A DNA stretch of 64,000 bases, taken from Dehalococcoidia bacterium (GTDB lineage Bacteria; Chloroflexota; Dehalococcoidia; GIF9; UBA5629). Of the stretch, positions 52,102-60,801 are shown piece by piece; the first letter of the stretch is position 1, and each line of letters opens with the position of its first letter. The stretch is taken from assembly GCA_041653995.1 (NCBI GenBank), contig JBAZEK010000001.1:372001-436000 (forward strand), given 5' to 3'. The notes under the pieces were generated by a model, which did no database searches, had not been told where the DNA came from, and saw only the letters and a program-made list of their open reading frames with translations. A program made the position numbers and the translations under genes.

Positions 52102-54723
52102 TCATCCGCATTTAGTATAGCCGCAACTTGGGCAGATATGGCAACCTTCCTGGTACACTAACTGGCTGCTGCAATCCGGGCACTGGCCGATATAATTGGC
52201 CTGCTGGCTCATTTCATAATTCGATGTACTATCATCCTCTTTTTTTACATATTTCTCAAGTACGCTGCCGATCGCATCCGCGCAGGACAGGATGGCGCGG
52301 CCGTTCTCCCAGGATACAGAGGGGCATCTGATAGTCCTAAGCTGCTTGATCACCGAGCCCACCTCTATGCCCGATCGTAATATCAGTGATATCAACCTGC
52401 TGGTAGCCTCAAGCTGAGCGGAGGCACAGCCGCCGGCTTTTCCCAGGCTGGAGAACACCTCGCAGATCCCTTTATCATCGAAGTTGACGGTTACATAAAT
52501 ATAGCCGCAACCGGTCGTAACACGCTCGGTAATGCCCCTGGTGATCTTTGGCCTTTGCCGGGGCGCCGGCCTGGCCTCGCCTTCCGCTTCCTTAGGTTTG
52601 GCGCTGTCCTTCTGGCCTGTATTGAGGACCTGACTGTCCCGGCTTCTATCCCTGTAGATGGTTATGCCTTTGAGGCCGGATTTGTAGGCGGATATATATA
52701 CTTTCTGGACATCCTCAACGGTAGCCTCAAATGGAAGATTGACCGTTTTGGAGACGGCGCTGTCCGTGTATTTCTGGAAAGCCGCTTGAATCTTAACGTG
52801 CCATTCGGGTGAAATTTCATGAGAAGTAACAAATACTTCTTTCGCCCAGCCTGGAACTTCCTTCACATCATACAGGCTGCCGCCCTCAGCCAGTTTTTTC
52901 ATCAGTTCGGGCGAATAAAATCCCTCTTTTCTGGCAACATCTTCAAAATAGGGATTGATCTCTATGAGCTTCTGGTTGTCCAGTATATGCCGGAAGTAGC
53001 TGAGTGCGAAAAGTGGCTCAATACCGCTGGAGCATCCGGCAATGATGCTGAGTGTACCTGTAGGGGCTATTGTGGTCCTGTTTGCGTTCCTGACCGCTGG
53101 ACCGCCCTTGCTGTCGTAGGTGCTTCCTTTAAAGGCGGGGAAGACGCCGCGTGATGTCCCCAGCGAGACAGACTCGACCGTGGCCTCCTCGGAGATAAAA
53201 CGCATGATCGTCTCCGCTATCTCCAGAGCTTTATCCGAATTATAGGGGACACGTAGCTGAATCAGCATATCGGCGAAGCCCATAACGCCCAGGCCGATTT
53301 TACGGGTTCTGCGTGTCATGTCAGATATCTGGGGTAGTGGATACTGGTTGACCTCTATCACATCGTCCAGGAAACGCACGGCCAGTTTAATTGTCTCCCG
53401 CAGCTTGTTGTAATCGATTTCATATTTGCCGTTTGCTCTGCGCAGCATGTGGGACAGGTTGATGGAGCCCAGGTTACACGACTCATATGGGAGCAGGGGT
53501 TGCTCACCGCAGGGATTGGTGCTCTCTATCTTGCCCAGGTTGGGTGTTGAGTTAAAATCGTTGATTCTATCGATATAAATGATGCCGGGATCCCCGGTCT
53601 TCCAGGCCATATCCACTATCTTGGTAAAGACCTGCCGTGCATTCAGCCTCCCTTCCACCGCACCGGTATTAGGGTTGATCAGGCTATAGTCCCCATCGTC
53701 TTCTACTGACTGCATGAAATTATCAGTTACCGCCACGGAGATATTGAAGTTGGTGAAGGCTTTAGGATCCTCCTTGGAGGTGATGAACTCCAGTATGTCA
53801 GGATGGTCCACGTTGAGGATACCCATATTTGCGCCCCGTCTCATGCCGCCCTGTTTGATCACATCTGTGGCGGTATCGAAAGCGCGCATGAATGATACGG
53901 GCCCACTGGCTACACCTCCGGTGGATCCTACTCGATCCTGTTTGGGCCTGAGGCGGGAGAAGGAGAACCCCGTGCCTCCCCCGCTTTTATGAATCAGAGC
54001 CGTATATTTGACGGCGTCAAAGATTGATTCCATGGAATCTTCGATGGGAAGGACAAAGCAGGCGGACAGCTGCCCCAACTCACGGCCGGCATTCATGAGG
54101 GTAGGTGAATTGGGTAGAAAATCCAGTGAAGTCATCAGGCGATAAAACTTATCTTCCCATTCGCCTACATCGATATTTATGTCGAACACCAGTTCAGCCG
54201 AAGCTATGTGTTGGCTAACCCTTCTGAAAAGATCCTCGGCTTTCTCAGAGGGATTGCCCTGGCTGTCTTTTTGCAGATATCGTTTCTCCAGCACCACCAT
54301 GGCATTCTCTGATAGTTTCAGTTCAGCGGGGGTGAACCTGTTGGCGCGTGCGGGCCGCACCGGTGTAGCGGCACTGGCCTGAGCAGGTGGTTCCGCAGCT
54401 TGTTTCTCGGCCGGCGGCCTGGCGCTGGCCTTCTCGGCCAGCAATTCGTTCACTATAGTGACGATGCGTTCCTTTTGTGGCAGTGGTGGTACAATGGGCG
54501 CAACCAGATGTTCCATGCCCGGCAGGGCAGGTTCGATCCTTTTGGACGTAGTCTGTTCATCCATAGACATTCTTTTCTCCAACCTCGAAATTACTTGTTC
54601 TGTCAGATCCTCGAGCTCAGACCTATCGGTGATGCCCATGGTCTGGGTATAGGTAAAAACCGTCCTGGCCACAAAATTCCTGACGGAATCCGGAAGCTGA
54701 TTCCTGATCTGTTTATTTACCAT
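52102..54723 (-). CDS. nrdJ: Adenosylcobalamin-dependent ribonucleotide reductase (class II)
   Basis: Reduces ribonucleotides to deoxyribonucleotides with a B12 cofactor and no oxygen requirement. 873 residues. An N-terminal helical region and Pro/Ala-rich linker (about 60-125) precede the catalytic barrel. That barrel has SACFVLPIEDSMESIFD, the active-site segment NPCGEQPLLPYESCNLGSINL (about 400-420) and APTGTLSIIAGCSSGIEP. A domain with many charged residues follows, then a C-terminal zinc ribbon CPDCSSQLVYQEGCHICPSCGYTKCG with the redox-active tail cysteines. It overlaps the end of nrdR by 11 bases. Confidence 0.96.
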   Translation of the reverse strand: MVNKQIRNQLPDSVRNFVARTVFTYTQTMGITDRSELEDLTEQVISRLEKRMSMDEQTTSKRIEPALPGMEHLVAPIVPPLPQKERIVTIVNELLAEKASARPPAEKQAAEPPAQASAATPVRPARANRFTPAELKLSENAMVVLEKRYLQKDSQGNPSEKAEDLFRRVSQHIASAELVFDINIDVGEWEDKFYRLMTSLDFLPNSPTLMNAGRELGQLSACFVLPIEDSMESIFDAVKYTALIHKSGGGTGFSFSRLRPKQDRVGSTGGVASGPVSFMRAFDTATDVIKQGGMRRGANMGILNVDHPDILEFITSKEDPKAFTNFNISVAVTDNFMQSVEDDGDYSLINPNTGAVEGRLNARQVFTKIVDMAWKTGDPGIIYIDRINDFNSTPNLGKIESTNPCGEQPLLPYESCNLGSINLSHMLRRANGKYEIDYNKLRETIKLAVRFLDDVIEVNQYPLPQISDMTRRTRKIGLGVMGFADMLIQLRVPYNSDKALEIAETIMRFISEEATVESVSLGTSRGVFPAFKGSTYDSKGGPAVRNANRTTIAPTGTLSIIAGCSSGIEPLFALSYFRHILDNQKLIEINPYFEDVARKEGFYSPELMKKLAEGGSLYDVKEVPGWAKEVFVTSHEISPEWHVKIQAAFQKYTDSAVSKTVNLPFEATVEDVQKVYISAYKSGLKGITIYRDRSRDSQVLNTGQKDSAKPKEAEGEARPAPRQRPKITRGITERVTTGCGYIYVTVNFDDKGICEVFSSLGKAGGCASAQLEATSRLISLILRSGIEVGSVIKQLRTIRCPSVSWENGRAILSCADAIGSVLEKYVKKEDDSTSNYEMSQQANYIGQCPDCSSQLVYQEGCHICPSCGYTKCG

Positions 54724-55258
54724 TACGCTGTTTCAGCCTCGATCGCCGCCGCTGCCTGGACAGATCATCTTTGTTAATGAGAGGCAGCTGGCCGTCCAGT
54801 GGAGCGCCAAGCTTGCTCTCAATAAGTGTGTCCACTGCCTGCTTGAGAGTCGTGATATCTGAGAACTCGTAGTAAACGCTGGCGAAGCGAATGTAAGCTA
54901 TGTGATCCAGCTCAGATAACTTGGTGATAGCAATCTTTCCTATGAGGGAACTGGGTATCTCCGTCCTGCCAAGGCTGTAAAGCTCCGCCTCAATCGTCTC
55001 CACCAGCTTCTCGATAGTACCGGTGGGCATGGGACGTTTCTCGCAGGCTTTGCGCATCCCTGAAAAAAGCTTCTCACGGTCGAACTCCTCGCGGCGGCCG
55101 TCCTTTTTTATTACATACAGGCTTCTATTCTGCAGTCTTTCGTAGGTAGTAAAACGGGACTGGCAAACGATGCATTCGCGCCGCCGCCTGATTTCATCCC
55201 CCAGACTCCTGGAGTCTATTACCTTGGATTCCGGCTCACCGCAAGAAGGGCACTTCAT
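54713..55258 (-). CDS. nrdR: Transcriptional repressor of ribonucleotide reductase genes
   Basis: Zinc-finger plus ATP-cone repressor. Zinc ribbon with C3, C6, C31 and C34 (MKCPSCGEP ... RRRECIVCQSRFTTYE), then the ATP-cone starting LYVIKKDGRREEFDREKL (about 47-64). 181 residues, longer than the usual 150 because of a basic C-terminal tail (RQRRRSRLKQRNGK). Two NrdR boxes lie in its promoter, so it should repress itself and nrdJ. Confidence 0.96.
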   Translation of the reverse strand: MKCPSCGEPESKVIDSRSLGDEIRRRRECIVCQSRFTTYERLQNRSLYVIKKDGRREEFDREKLFSGMRKACEKRPMPTGTIEKLVETIEAELYSLGRTEIPSSLIGKIAITKLSELDHIAYIRFASVYYEFSDITTLKQAVDTLIESKLGAPLDGQLPLINKDDLSRQRRRSRLKQRNGK

Positions 55259-55264
55259 CTATCA

Positions 55265-55318
55265 ACACTATAACATGTGGTTGTAATGGATACTAACACA
55301 ACATATAGTAAGAGTCAA
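55265..55318 (-). promoter_or_regulatory. nrdR promoter with two NrdR boxes
   Basis: Two NrdR-box-like 16-mers read on the plus strand as ACACTATAACATGTGG (55265-55280) and ACACAACATATAGTAA (55296-55311), against the consensus ACACWATATATWGTGT. Their starts are 31 bases apart, three helical turns, the usual spacing for cooperative NrdR binding. The minus-strand promoter TTGACT (55318-55313), 17 bases, TAGTAT (55295-55290) is overlapped by the second box. Confidence 0.78.
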
Positions 55319-55338
55319 TGGTTTAGGAGACATAAATA

Positions 55339-55370
55339 GAACAGGGCGGAGAATTTTCTCCGCCCTGTTC
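55339..55370 (-). terminator. Hairpin terminator after ftsZ
   Basis: Perfect 15-bp inverted repeat GAACAGGGCGGAGAA / TTCTCCGCCCTGTTC with a 2-base loop, 29 bases after the ftsZ stop. On the minus strand it is followed only by TATTTATG, so its T-run is weak, but the stem is very stable. It separates ftsZ from the nrdR promoter. Confidence 0.8.
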
Positions 55371-55398
55371 AAATGGCCTTATGGTTCTTTTATAAAGG

Positions 55399-56511
55399 TC
55401 AGCGCTGCATCCTGTTGATGCCTGCCGGTTGGGGGGCAGCCGCCTGCGCATTGGGATAACGCGAGCCTCTCCTCAGGAATGAAGGTACATCAAGGCTGTC
55501 TTCGGTTGCTCCTCTCAGCAGTCTGCGCAATTCGACCTCGGTGGGTACGCCTGAACCATATTGCGCGGTAAAGCCTGTTGCTATGATAGTGATCTGGACA
55601 TCGTCCTCCATCTGGGGATTGAAGACGACACCGAAAATGATGTTGGCATCGGGATCGACTGACTGTGCAATAACGTCCGCCGCTTCGTTGCACTCGAAGA
55701 GGGTGAGGTTGCTGCCGCCGGTGACGTTGAAGAGCACGCCCTTGGCGCCGCTGATGGATACATCGAGCATCGGACTTGCCAGGGCGTTCTTAGCGGCCTC
55801 TACGGCCCTGTTTGTGCCCTTGCCATGTCCGACCGACATCCAGGCGGGACCGGAGTTCTTCATGATGGCTCGTATATCTGCAAAGTCCAGATTGATCAGG
55901 CCGGGTACGGTCACCACTTCGGCGATGGCCTGCACGCCAAGGCGCAGCACATCGTCTGCCAGTCTGAAAGCGTTGTCCACGGTGGTCTTGTTGTCGCAGA
56001 GTTCGATTATACGATCGTTGGGTATAATGACCAGCGTGTCAACCTTGTCGCACAGCTGAAGGATGCCTTCCTCGGCTACCTTCATGCGTCGTCCGCCTTC
56101 GAATGAGAAAGGCTTGGTGACGATGGCAATTGTTAGTGCGCCTGAAGACCTGGCTGTTTCAGCTACCACAGGTATGCTGCCGGTGCCGGTGCCACCACCC
56201 ATACCTGCTGTGATGAATACCATGTCAGCGCCCGCCACCACTTCCTGGATGGCCTGGCGGCTTTCCTCGGCTGATTTGCGTCCGACGTTATGGTCGCCGC
56301 CGGCGCCGAGGCCGCGGGTCAGTTTTTCGCCAAGCTGGACGCGGACAGGTACTTCAGCCAGCGCGAGGGCCTGGGCATCGGTGTTCATGCAAATGAATTC
56401 CACGCCCTTGATGCCTTCGCGGACCATGCGGGTGATGGCATTGGATCCGCCGCCCCCGCAGCCAATGGCCTTTATCTTGGCCGGTGCGGTCGAGAACATT
56501 GATTTTGACAT
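55399..56511 (-). CDS. ftsZ: Cell division protein FtsZ
   Basis: Tubulin-like GTPase that forms the division ring. 370 residues. GTP-binding GCGGGGSNAITRM (17-29), the tubulin signature GGGTGTGS (about 105-112) and the T7 synergy-loop region INLDFADIRAIMKNSG are present. The conserved C-terminal peptide is seen as DVPSFLRR, followed by a short Ala/Pro tail. The usual GAGANPE segment reads GAGGDHNVG. AGGAGG lies 11 bases before the ATG. It follows ftsA by 37 bases in the same operon. Confidence 0.96.
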   Translation of the reverse strand: MSKSMFSTAPAKIKAIGCGGGGSNAITRMVREGIKGVEFICMNTDAQALALAEVPVRVQLGEKLTRGLGAGGDHNVGRKSAEESRQAIQEVVAGADMVFITAGMGGGTGTGSIPVVAETARSSGALTIAIVTKPFSFEGGRRMKVAEEGILQLCDKVDTLVIIPNDRIIELCDNKTTVDNAFRLADDVLRLGVQAIAEVVTVPGLINLDFADIRAIMKNSGPAWMSVGHGKGTNRAVEAAKNALASPMLDVSISGAKGVLFNVTGGSNLTLFECNEAADVIAQSVDPDANIIFGVVFNPQMEDDVQITIIATGFTAQYGSGVPTEVELRRLLRGATEDSLDVPSFLRRGSRYPNAQAAAPQPAGINRMQR

Positions 56512-56548
56512 TCTTTAATTAACCTCCTGCAATTTACCTAAATTTTAT

Positions 56549-57769
56549 TTATGCGCCGAAGAATTTCTTGAGCATACCCATGACGTTGTTCACCGAGCCT
56601 GCCTGTTTGGGCTTCGCTTCCCAGGTAGGTTTGCCGCCAGTCTTAATAGCCCAGAGCAGCAAACCTACGCCGGTGGCGTTGGCCGGGTCATGCAGCACAT
56701 CGGTGATACCGTAGACACCCATTGGTTCGCCGATCCTGGTGGGGATGCGTATGGTAGCGCGGGCCAGAGCTTCAAGTCCGTTCATCTTGGATCCGCCGCC
56801 GGTCATTACCAGGCCTGCAGGAGCAAGGGAGGCGTAGCTGGTGTCTGGCATCTCCAACAGTATCAACCTGAGCAGCTCTTCCATGCGGTCCCTCAAAATA
56901 TTGCTGAGGTCCTTGTAGGAAACGCTGTGTCCGTCTTCCACCGTCAGAGTGGACCCCTCATCTTTGGAGCCGGTCTCGGGGTAAACGTTGCCGTACTTCT
57001 TCTTCATCGCTTCTGCGATCTCGAAGGGCAGCCCCAGGCCGATAGAGAGGTCGCTGGTGAACTGGTAACCTGCCACCGGGATAATGGACGTGTGATAGAT
57101 GCTGCCGTCCTTGAATACAGCGATGTCCGTTGTACCGCCTCCGATATCGGCCATAATAACGCCGATCTCTTTCTCTTCGGGGGTGAGAACGGACTCACCG
57201 CTGGCCAGCGGCTCGAGCACCAGGTCATCGATCTCGACTCCCACGCTGCGCACGCATTTAACCAAATTCTGTACGGATGCTGTAGACGCGGTTATTATGT
57301 GCGTTTCAACATCCAGACGGAATCCATGCATGCCTACGGGGTTCTTGATCTTCTCCTGGGTATCCAGGCTATAGCCGCGGGGTATCTGGTGCAGGATCTT
57401 TCTGTCGTCCGGTATGTTCATGTTCTTGGCCGCAGACAGCACGCGTGACAGATCGTCCGACCTAACCAACCTGTCGGTGCGCGGTATGGCAACCACACCG
57501 TGGCTGTTGACCGAGCTGATGTGCCGGCCTGTGACGCCGATGTACGCCGATTCGATCTTGACACCGCTGGCCTGTTCAGCGCGTTTGACCGACTCGGCTA
57601 CGGAGTCCCTGGCCTCCTCGACATTGACCACCATGCCTTTGTGAAGGCCGTGGGATGGTACCTGTCCGACACCGAGCACCTGTAGAGCACCCCCTGAATC
57701 AAGGGTAGCAACAATGGTGCAGATCTTGGTTGTACCCACATCGATGCCGGTAATAAGTTTTTTGGTCAT
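56549..57769 (-). CDS. ftsA: Cell division protein FtsA
   Basis: Actin-like protein that anchors FtsZ to the membrane. 406 residues with phosphate-1 GIDVGTTKICTIVA (8-21), the SHS2-type 1C domain region (about 85-165), phosphate-2 ADIGGGTTDIAVF and adenosine motif VMTGGGSKMNGL. The C-terminal amphipathic helix MLKKFFGA is the membrane-targeting sequence. AGGAGG lies nine bases before the ATG. Confidence 0.95.
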   Translation of the reverse strand: MTKKLITGIDVGTTKICTIVATLDSGGALQVLGVGQVPSHGLHKGMVVNVEEARDSVAESVKRAEQASGVKIESAYIGVTGRHISSVNSHGVVAIPRTDRLVRSDDLSRVLSAAKNMNIPDDRKILHQIPRGYSLDTQEKIKNPVGMHGFRLDVETHIITASTASVQNLVKCVRSVGVEIDDLVLEPLASGESVLTPEEKEIGVIMADIGGGTTDIAVFKDGSIYHTSIIPVAGYQFTSDLSIGLGLPFEIAEAMKKKYGNVYPETGSKDEGSTLTVEDGHSVSYKDLSNILRDRMEELLRLILLEMPDTSYASLAPAGLVMTGGGSKMNGLEALARATIRIPTRIGEPMGVYGITDVLHDPANATGVGLLLWAIKTGGKPTWEAKPKQAGSVNNVMGMLKKFFGA

Positions 57770-57818
57770 TAATCCGAGCCTCCTTTGATTTAATGTGTTT
57801 TTAATATTCGAATAGTTA

Positions 57819-57953
57819 CTACATGAAGTAGAGGATGGCGATTGCTATTATCAGGCTGATGAAAACGACGCCATCGAAGACCATACCCCCGAAGATGGTT
57901 AAAAGCTTCCGGTCGTTGTTCAGGATGGAATTGAGTCTTTTAGCTCCTATCAT
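57819..57953 (-). CDS. 44-residue single-pass membrane protein between rsmH and ftsA
   Basis: Reading from ATG at 57953 to TAG at 57819 gives 44 residues. A charged cytoplasmic N-terminus (MIGAKRLNSILNNDRKLL) is followed by one membrane helix (about 19-43, GVVFISLIIAIAILYF) ending almost at the C-terminus. AGGAGG stands nine bases before the ATG, one of the best ribosome binding sites around. It sits where other bacteria have ftsL, ftsI or ftsQ. The size is too small for those proteins. A role in division or in membrane tethering is inferred from position only. Confidence 0.72.
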   Translation of the reverse strand: MIGAKRLNSILNNDRKLLTIFGGMVFDGVVFISLIIAIAILYFM

Positions 57954-57974
57954 TTTCTTTGCCTCCTGTATTTT

Positions 57975-58910
57975 TTATAGCTTAACCGCCACGCGGAGTT
58001 TTGCGCTCCGACTACGCGGGTTTCTTTCGATCTCCTCATCGCCGGGATAAACGGGATGTTTGCTGACAAGTGCCAGAGATGGTTTATGCTGGCAGCGGCA
58101 TTGGGGTACGGTGGGTGGACAGATGCAGCCCCTGGTCTCACGCAGCATAAAGTTTTTAACAATACGGTCTTCAAGGGAGTGGTAGCTGATGACGGCCAGC
58201 CTGCCACCTCTTTCCAGGCAGGTAAGGCTCTGGTCCAGTGCGGTAGTCAGGTGGTCGAGTTCCCTGTTGACCGCTATACGCAAAGCCTGGAAGGTTCTGG
58301 TGGCTGGATGTATCTTGCTCAAGCGGTCACCTATTGCTTCGGAGACCGTTGCGGCAAGGTCTGCCGTATCTGAGATCGGCCGATGGTCGACGATGTTTTT
58401 AGCAATTCTGTTTGCCAGGGGTTCTTCGCCGTAGATGAGTATAAGCTGGGCCAGCTTGGCTTCGGGGAGCTTATTGACGATATCTGCTGCGGTAAGCTGC
58501 TCATCAGGATTGAACCTCATATCCAGGGGTCCATTTAGCTGGAAGCTGAAGCCGCGCTCCGCGCTGGCGAGTTGAAGCGATGATAGCCCGAGGTCGAAGA
58601 GTATGCCGCTGGCAGCGAAAAAGCCGGTCTCACGGCAAATGTTCTCAAGATTGTAGAAGTTGTCGTTGATGATAATGGAGCTTTCAAAGAAATCGTAGAG
58701 GTTATGTTGAGCCAGGTTGATCGCTTCGGGATCGGCGTCTATGCCGAGTAACTGGCCTCCGGGCTGGCATCCGGACAGGATGGCGAGGGAATGTCCTCCG
58801 CCTCCCAGGGTACAGTCTATATATCGCCTGCCCGGCCTGACATCCAGCGCTTCCACAACCTCATCCGCGAGAACCGGTGTATGAACCCTGTTAGCTAATG
58901 CGATGCTCAT
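57975..58910 (-). CDS. rsmH: 16S rRNA (cytosine(1402)-N4)-methyltransferase
   Basis: Methylates C1402 of 16S rRNA at the decoding site. 311 residues, normal RsmH/MraW length. N-terminal HTPVLADEVVEAL, SAM site DCTLGGGGHSLAIL (about 33-46), FDLGLSSLQLASAERGFSF and the C-terminal VISYHSLEDRIVKNFM. Overlaps the mraZ stop as ATGA, with GGAGG upstream. Confidence 0.96.
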   Translation of the reverse strand: MSIALANRVHTPVLADEVVEALDVRPGRRYIDCTLGGGGHSLAILSGCQPGGQLLGIDADPEAINLAQHNLYDFFESSIIINDNFYNLENICRETGFFAASGILFDLGLSSLQLASAERGFSFQLNGPLDMRFNPDEQLTAADIVNKLPEAKLAQLILIYGEEPLANRIAKNIVDHRPISDTADLAATVSEAIGDRLSKIHPATRTFQALRIAVNRELDHLTTALDQSLTCLERGGRLAVISYHSLEDRIVKNFMLRETRGCICPPTVPQCRCQHKPSLALVSKHPVYPGDEEIERNPRSRSAKLRVAVKL

Positions 58911-59335
58911 TTCCTTTCCTCCAGGATCTCCATCAACTGGCGTGCATCGTCAGAGGACGGGCGTTCTTTTTGCCACTGGCCAGGGTTCCAGATCTCGAAG
59001 CAATTGTTGGTGCCCAGTATTACAGCTGCGTCCGATATCGAGCACCTTTCCCGCAGAGAAGAGGGCAGGGCTATCCTTCCCTGGTTATCGATATTAACCT
59101 CATTGGCGTTGCTGAAAATGAAGCGGTTGATCCTTCTTTCCTTATCGGAAACGAGGAAACTGGCCGGGGCCTGATTTGCAGTCATCTTGTTCCAGTCAGC
59201 CCGGGTGTAGGCGGTGATGCAATTATCCGCCACCAAAGTTAGAACCAGGCCGTCTTCGATCTCTCTGCGAAACCTGGGGGGCAGAGGAAGACGTCCCTTG
59301 TTATCAACCTTGTATTCGTATTCGCCAACAAACAT
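58907..59335 (-). CDS. mraZ: Transcriptional regulator MraZ
   Basis: 142-residue AbrB-fold repressor of its own division cluster. Two SpoVT-AbrB-like repeats: YEYKVDNKGRLPLPPRFRREI (residues 5-25) and ANEVNIDNQGRIALPSSLRERC (about 76-97). MraZ binds arrays of about 10-base-spaced GTGG boxes, and such an array lies upstream at 59731-59787. Translationally coupled to rsmH. Confidence 0.95.
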   Translation of the reverse strand: MFVGEYEYKVDNKGRLPLPPRFRREIEDGLVLTLVADNCITAYTRADWNKMTANQAPASFLVSDKERRINRFIFSNANEVNIDNQGRIALPSSLRERCSISDAAVILGTNNCFEIWNPGQWQKERPSSDDARQLMEILEERK

Positions 59336-59358
59336 TACTTTTTTACCTGCAAACCCGG

Positions 59359-59724
59359 TTATACCAGGAGAGCTGCCCTCTCGACTTCTCCTTCAAGATT
59401 TCTAATAGCGCTCCAGTCCAGCGTGGCCAGTTCCTGTACGTAGTCGCTCAGCACGTGTTCGGGATTCAACGAGTAGTGAGCTATACCGCTGGAGCAATAC
59501 CTTTCCTCCACCATCCCCTTTTCAATCAGCTCTCTCAGCATCTCGCGAAGATGGTGGTGTGTGATGTCAAGCACGTGCGCAATGCAGTCAAGGTTAAACT
59601 TTGCCTGTGGATGTCTGCCCCAGAAAAGCAACAAGCGCAGGCGATGTCCCGTAAAATCGTTTTCCCTTAAAAAAGAGATCAGATCGTGGTCCGTCATGTT
59701 CACACACTGACTATTCATTACCAT
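59359..59724 (-). CDS. Winged-helix DNA-binding protein at the head of the division cluster
   Basis: 121 residues. The middle (about 25-90) fits a winged helix-turn-helix: HRLRLLLFWGRHPQAKFNLDCIAHVLDITHHHLREMLRELIEKGMVEERY has the look of helix 2, recognition helix and wing. A short helical tail follows. It precedes mraZ by 23 bases and shares the MraZ-box promoter, so it is probably part of the division regulon. AGGGG lies seven bases before the first ATG; later in-frame ATGs exist at codons 3 and 10. I do not recognise a named family. Confidence 0.75.
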   Translation of the reverse strand: MVMNSQCVNMTDHDLISFLRENDFTGHRLRLLLFWGRHPQAKFNLDCIAHVLDITHHHLREMLRELIEKGMVEERYCSSGIAHYSLNPEHVLSDYVQELATLDWSAIRNLEGEVERAALLV

Positions 59725-59730
59725 GTCGTT

Positions 59731-59794
59731 TCCCCTTTTTTACCACTTTTTACCACTATGTCCCATTATTGACACTTTTATCCCCACTTGTCAA
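59731..59794 (-). promoter_or_regulatory. MraZ-box array and promoter of the division cluster
   Basis: On the minus strand units GTGGGG (59787-59782), GTGTC (59775-59771), TGGGA (59765-59761), GTGGT (59756-59752), GTGGT (59746-59742) and GGGGA (59735-59731) recur about every 10-11 bases with A-rich spacers, the arrangement MraZ binds. The promoter TTGACA (59794-59789), 18 bases, AATAAT (59770-59765) is overlapped by them, which fits autorepression. The rest of the 304-base gap up to 60028 shows no supportable gene. Confidence 0.8.
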
Positions 59795-60028
59795 TAGCTT
59801 TTTAGGGAAAAGTTTTTAAAAAAGGTAGGAATATGCAGGCCGGCTATCGGGTCACTCAGGTAAAACACACAAATTGTGGCAAAAGGCAGCAGGGTCACAC
59901 AATATATAGTTTATTAGATCATGTGTTCTATTATTCGCACCGGATGTTCAGCTTGTCCGCAGGTTTGGTAGTACGAATGAGTTATGGTAGAATTACGTGC
60001 CTTTTCAGGCTATAGTACTTGAGGATTA

Positions 60029-60772
60029 ATGTTGAGAATCGATATATTAACGCTGTTCCCCGAAGCCTTTTCAGGTTATCTGGCGCACAGCATTATCGGC
60101 CGTGCCCTGGAAAGTCAGCTTGTCGACATACGCCTGCATAATATCAGATCTTTCACCCATGACAGGCACCATACAGTGGATGACTATTGTTATGGGGGCG
60201 GCGCCGGCATGGTGATGAAGCCGGATCCCCTGTTTGAAGCCGTGGAACGGCTTCGCAATGATATAGGTGAAGGCGAATATCCTGTTATACTGCTCACGCC
60301 CCAGGGCAAGCTGTTTACACAGGAGATGGCGGGCAGGTATGCCGCATACAACAATATAATAATGGTATGCGGGCACTATGAGGGGGTGGATGAGAGAGTA
60401 GCCGAGCACCTCGTCACTGAGGAGATCAGTATAGGGGATTACCTGCTGAGCGGGGGTGAACCCGCTGCCATGGTTGTAACCGATTGCCTGGTCAGGTTAT
60501 TGCCGGGGGCCATTGGATCAGAAATGTCCCTGGTGGAAGAATCACATGTAGACGGATTGCTGGAGTATCCGCAGTACACGAGGCCACCTGACTTCCGGGG
60601 ATGGAAGGTGCCTGATGTCCTTCTTTCGGGGAATCATAAGGAGATCGCTGACTGGAGGAGAAGACAGAGCATCCTTCGGACGGCTCACAGGCGTCCTGAC
60701 CTCTTGGGCAAAGCGAAATTGACAGATATCGAGATGAATCTGGTAAAATCAGCAGATTTGAATAATAATTAA
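60029..60772 (+). CDS. trmD: tRNA (guanine(37)-N1)-methyltransferase
   Basis: Adds m1G37 to tRNAs to prevent frameshifting. 247 residues, typical size. SPOUT knot fold with DYCYGGGAGMVMKPDPLFEA (about 51-70), CGHYEGVDERV (about 113-123), SIGDYLLSGGE and the C-terminal DVLLSGNHKEIADWRR. Followed by rplS after 29 bases as in most bacteria; the usual upstream rpsP and rimM are absent here. Confidence 0.96.
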   Translation: MLRIDILTLFPEAFSGYLAHSIIGRALESQLVDIRLHNIRSFTHDRHHTVDDYCYGGGAGMVMKPDPLFEAVERLRNDIGEGEYPVILLTPQGKLFTQEMAGRYAAYNNIIMVCGHYEGVDERVAEHLVTEEISIGDYLLSGGEPAAMVVTDCLVRLLPGAIGSEMSLVEESHVDGLLEYPQYTRPPDFRGWKVPDVLLSGNHKEIADWRRRQSILRTAHRRPDLLGKAKLTDIEMNLVKSADLNNN

Positions 60773-60801
60773 TAGTCTTAAATAAAGGAAAGGAATCGAT
60801 C

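Noticed and set aside
59833..60015. 60-codon frame upstream of trmD
   Set aside because: No ribosome binding site and no recognisable sequence; probably chance in the intergenic region.
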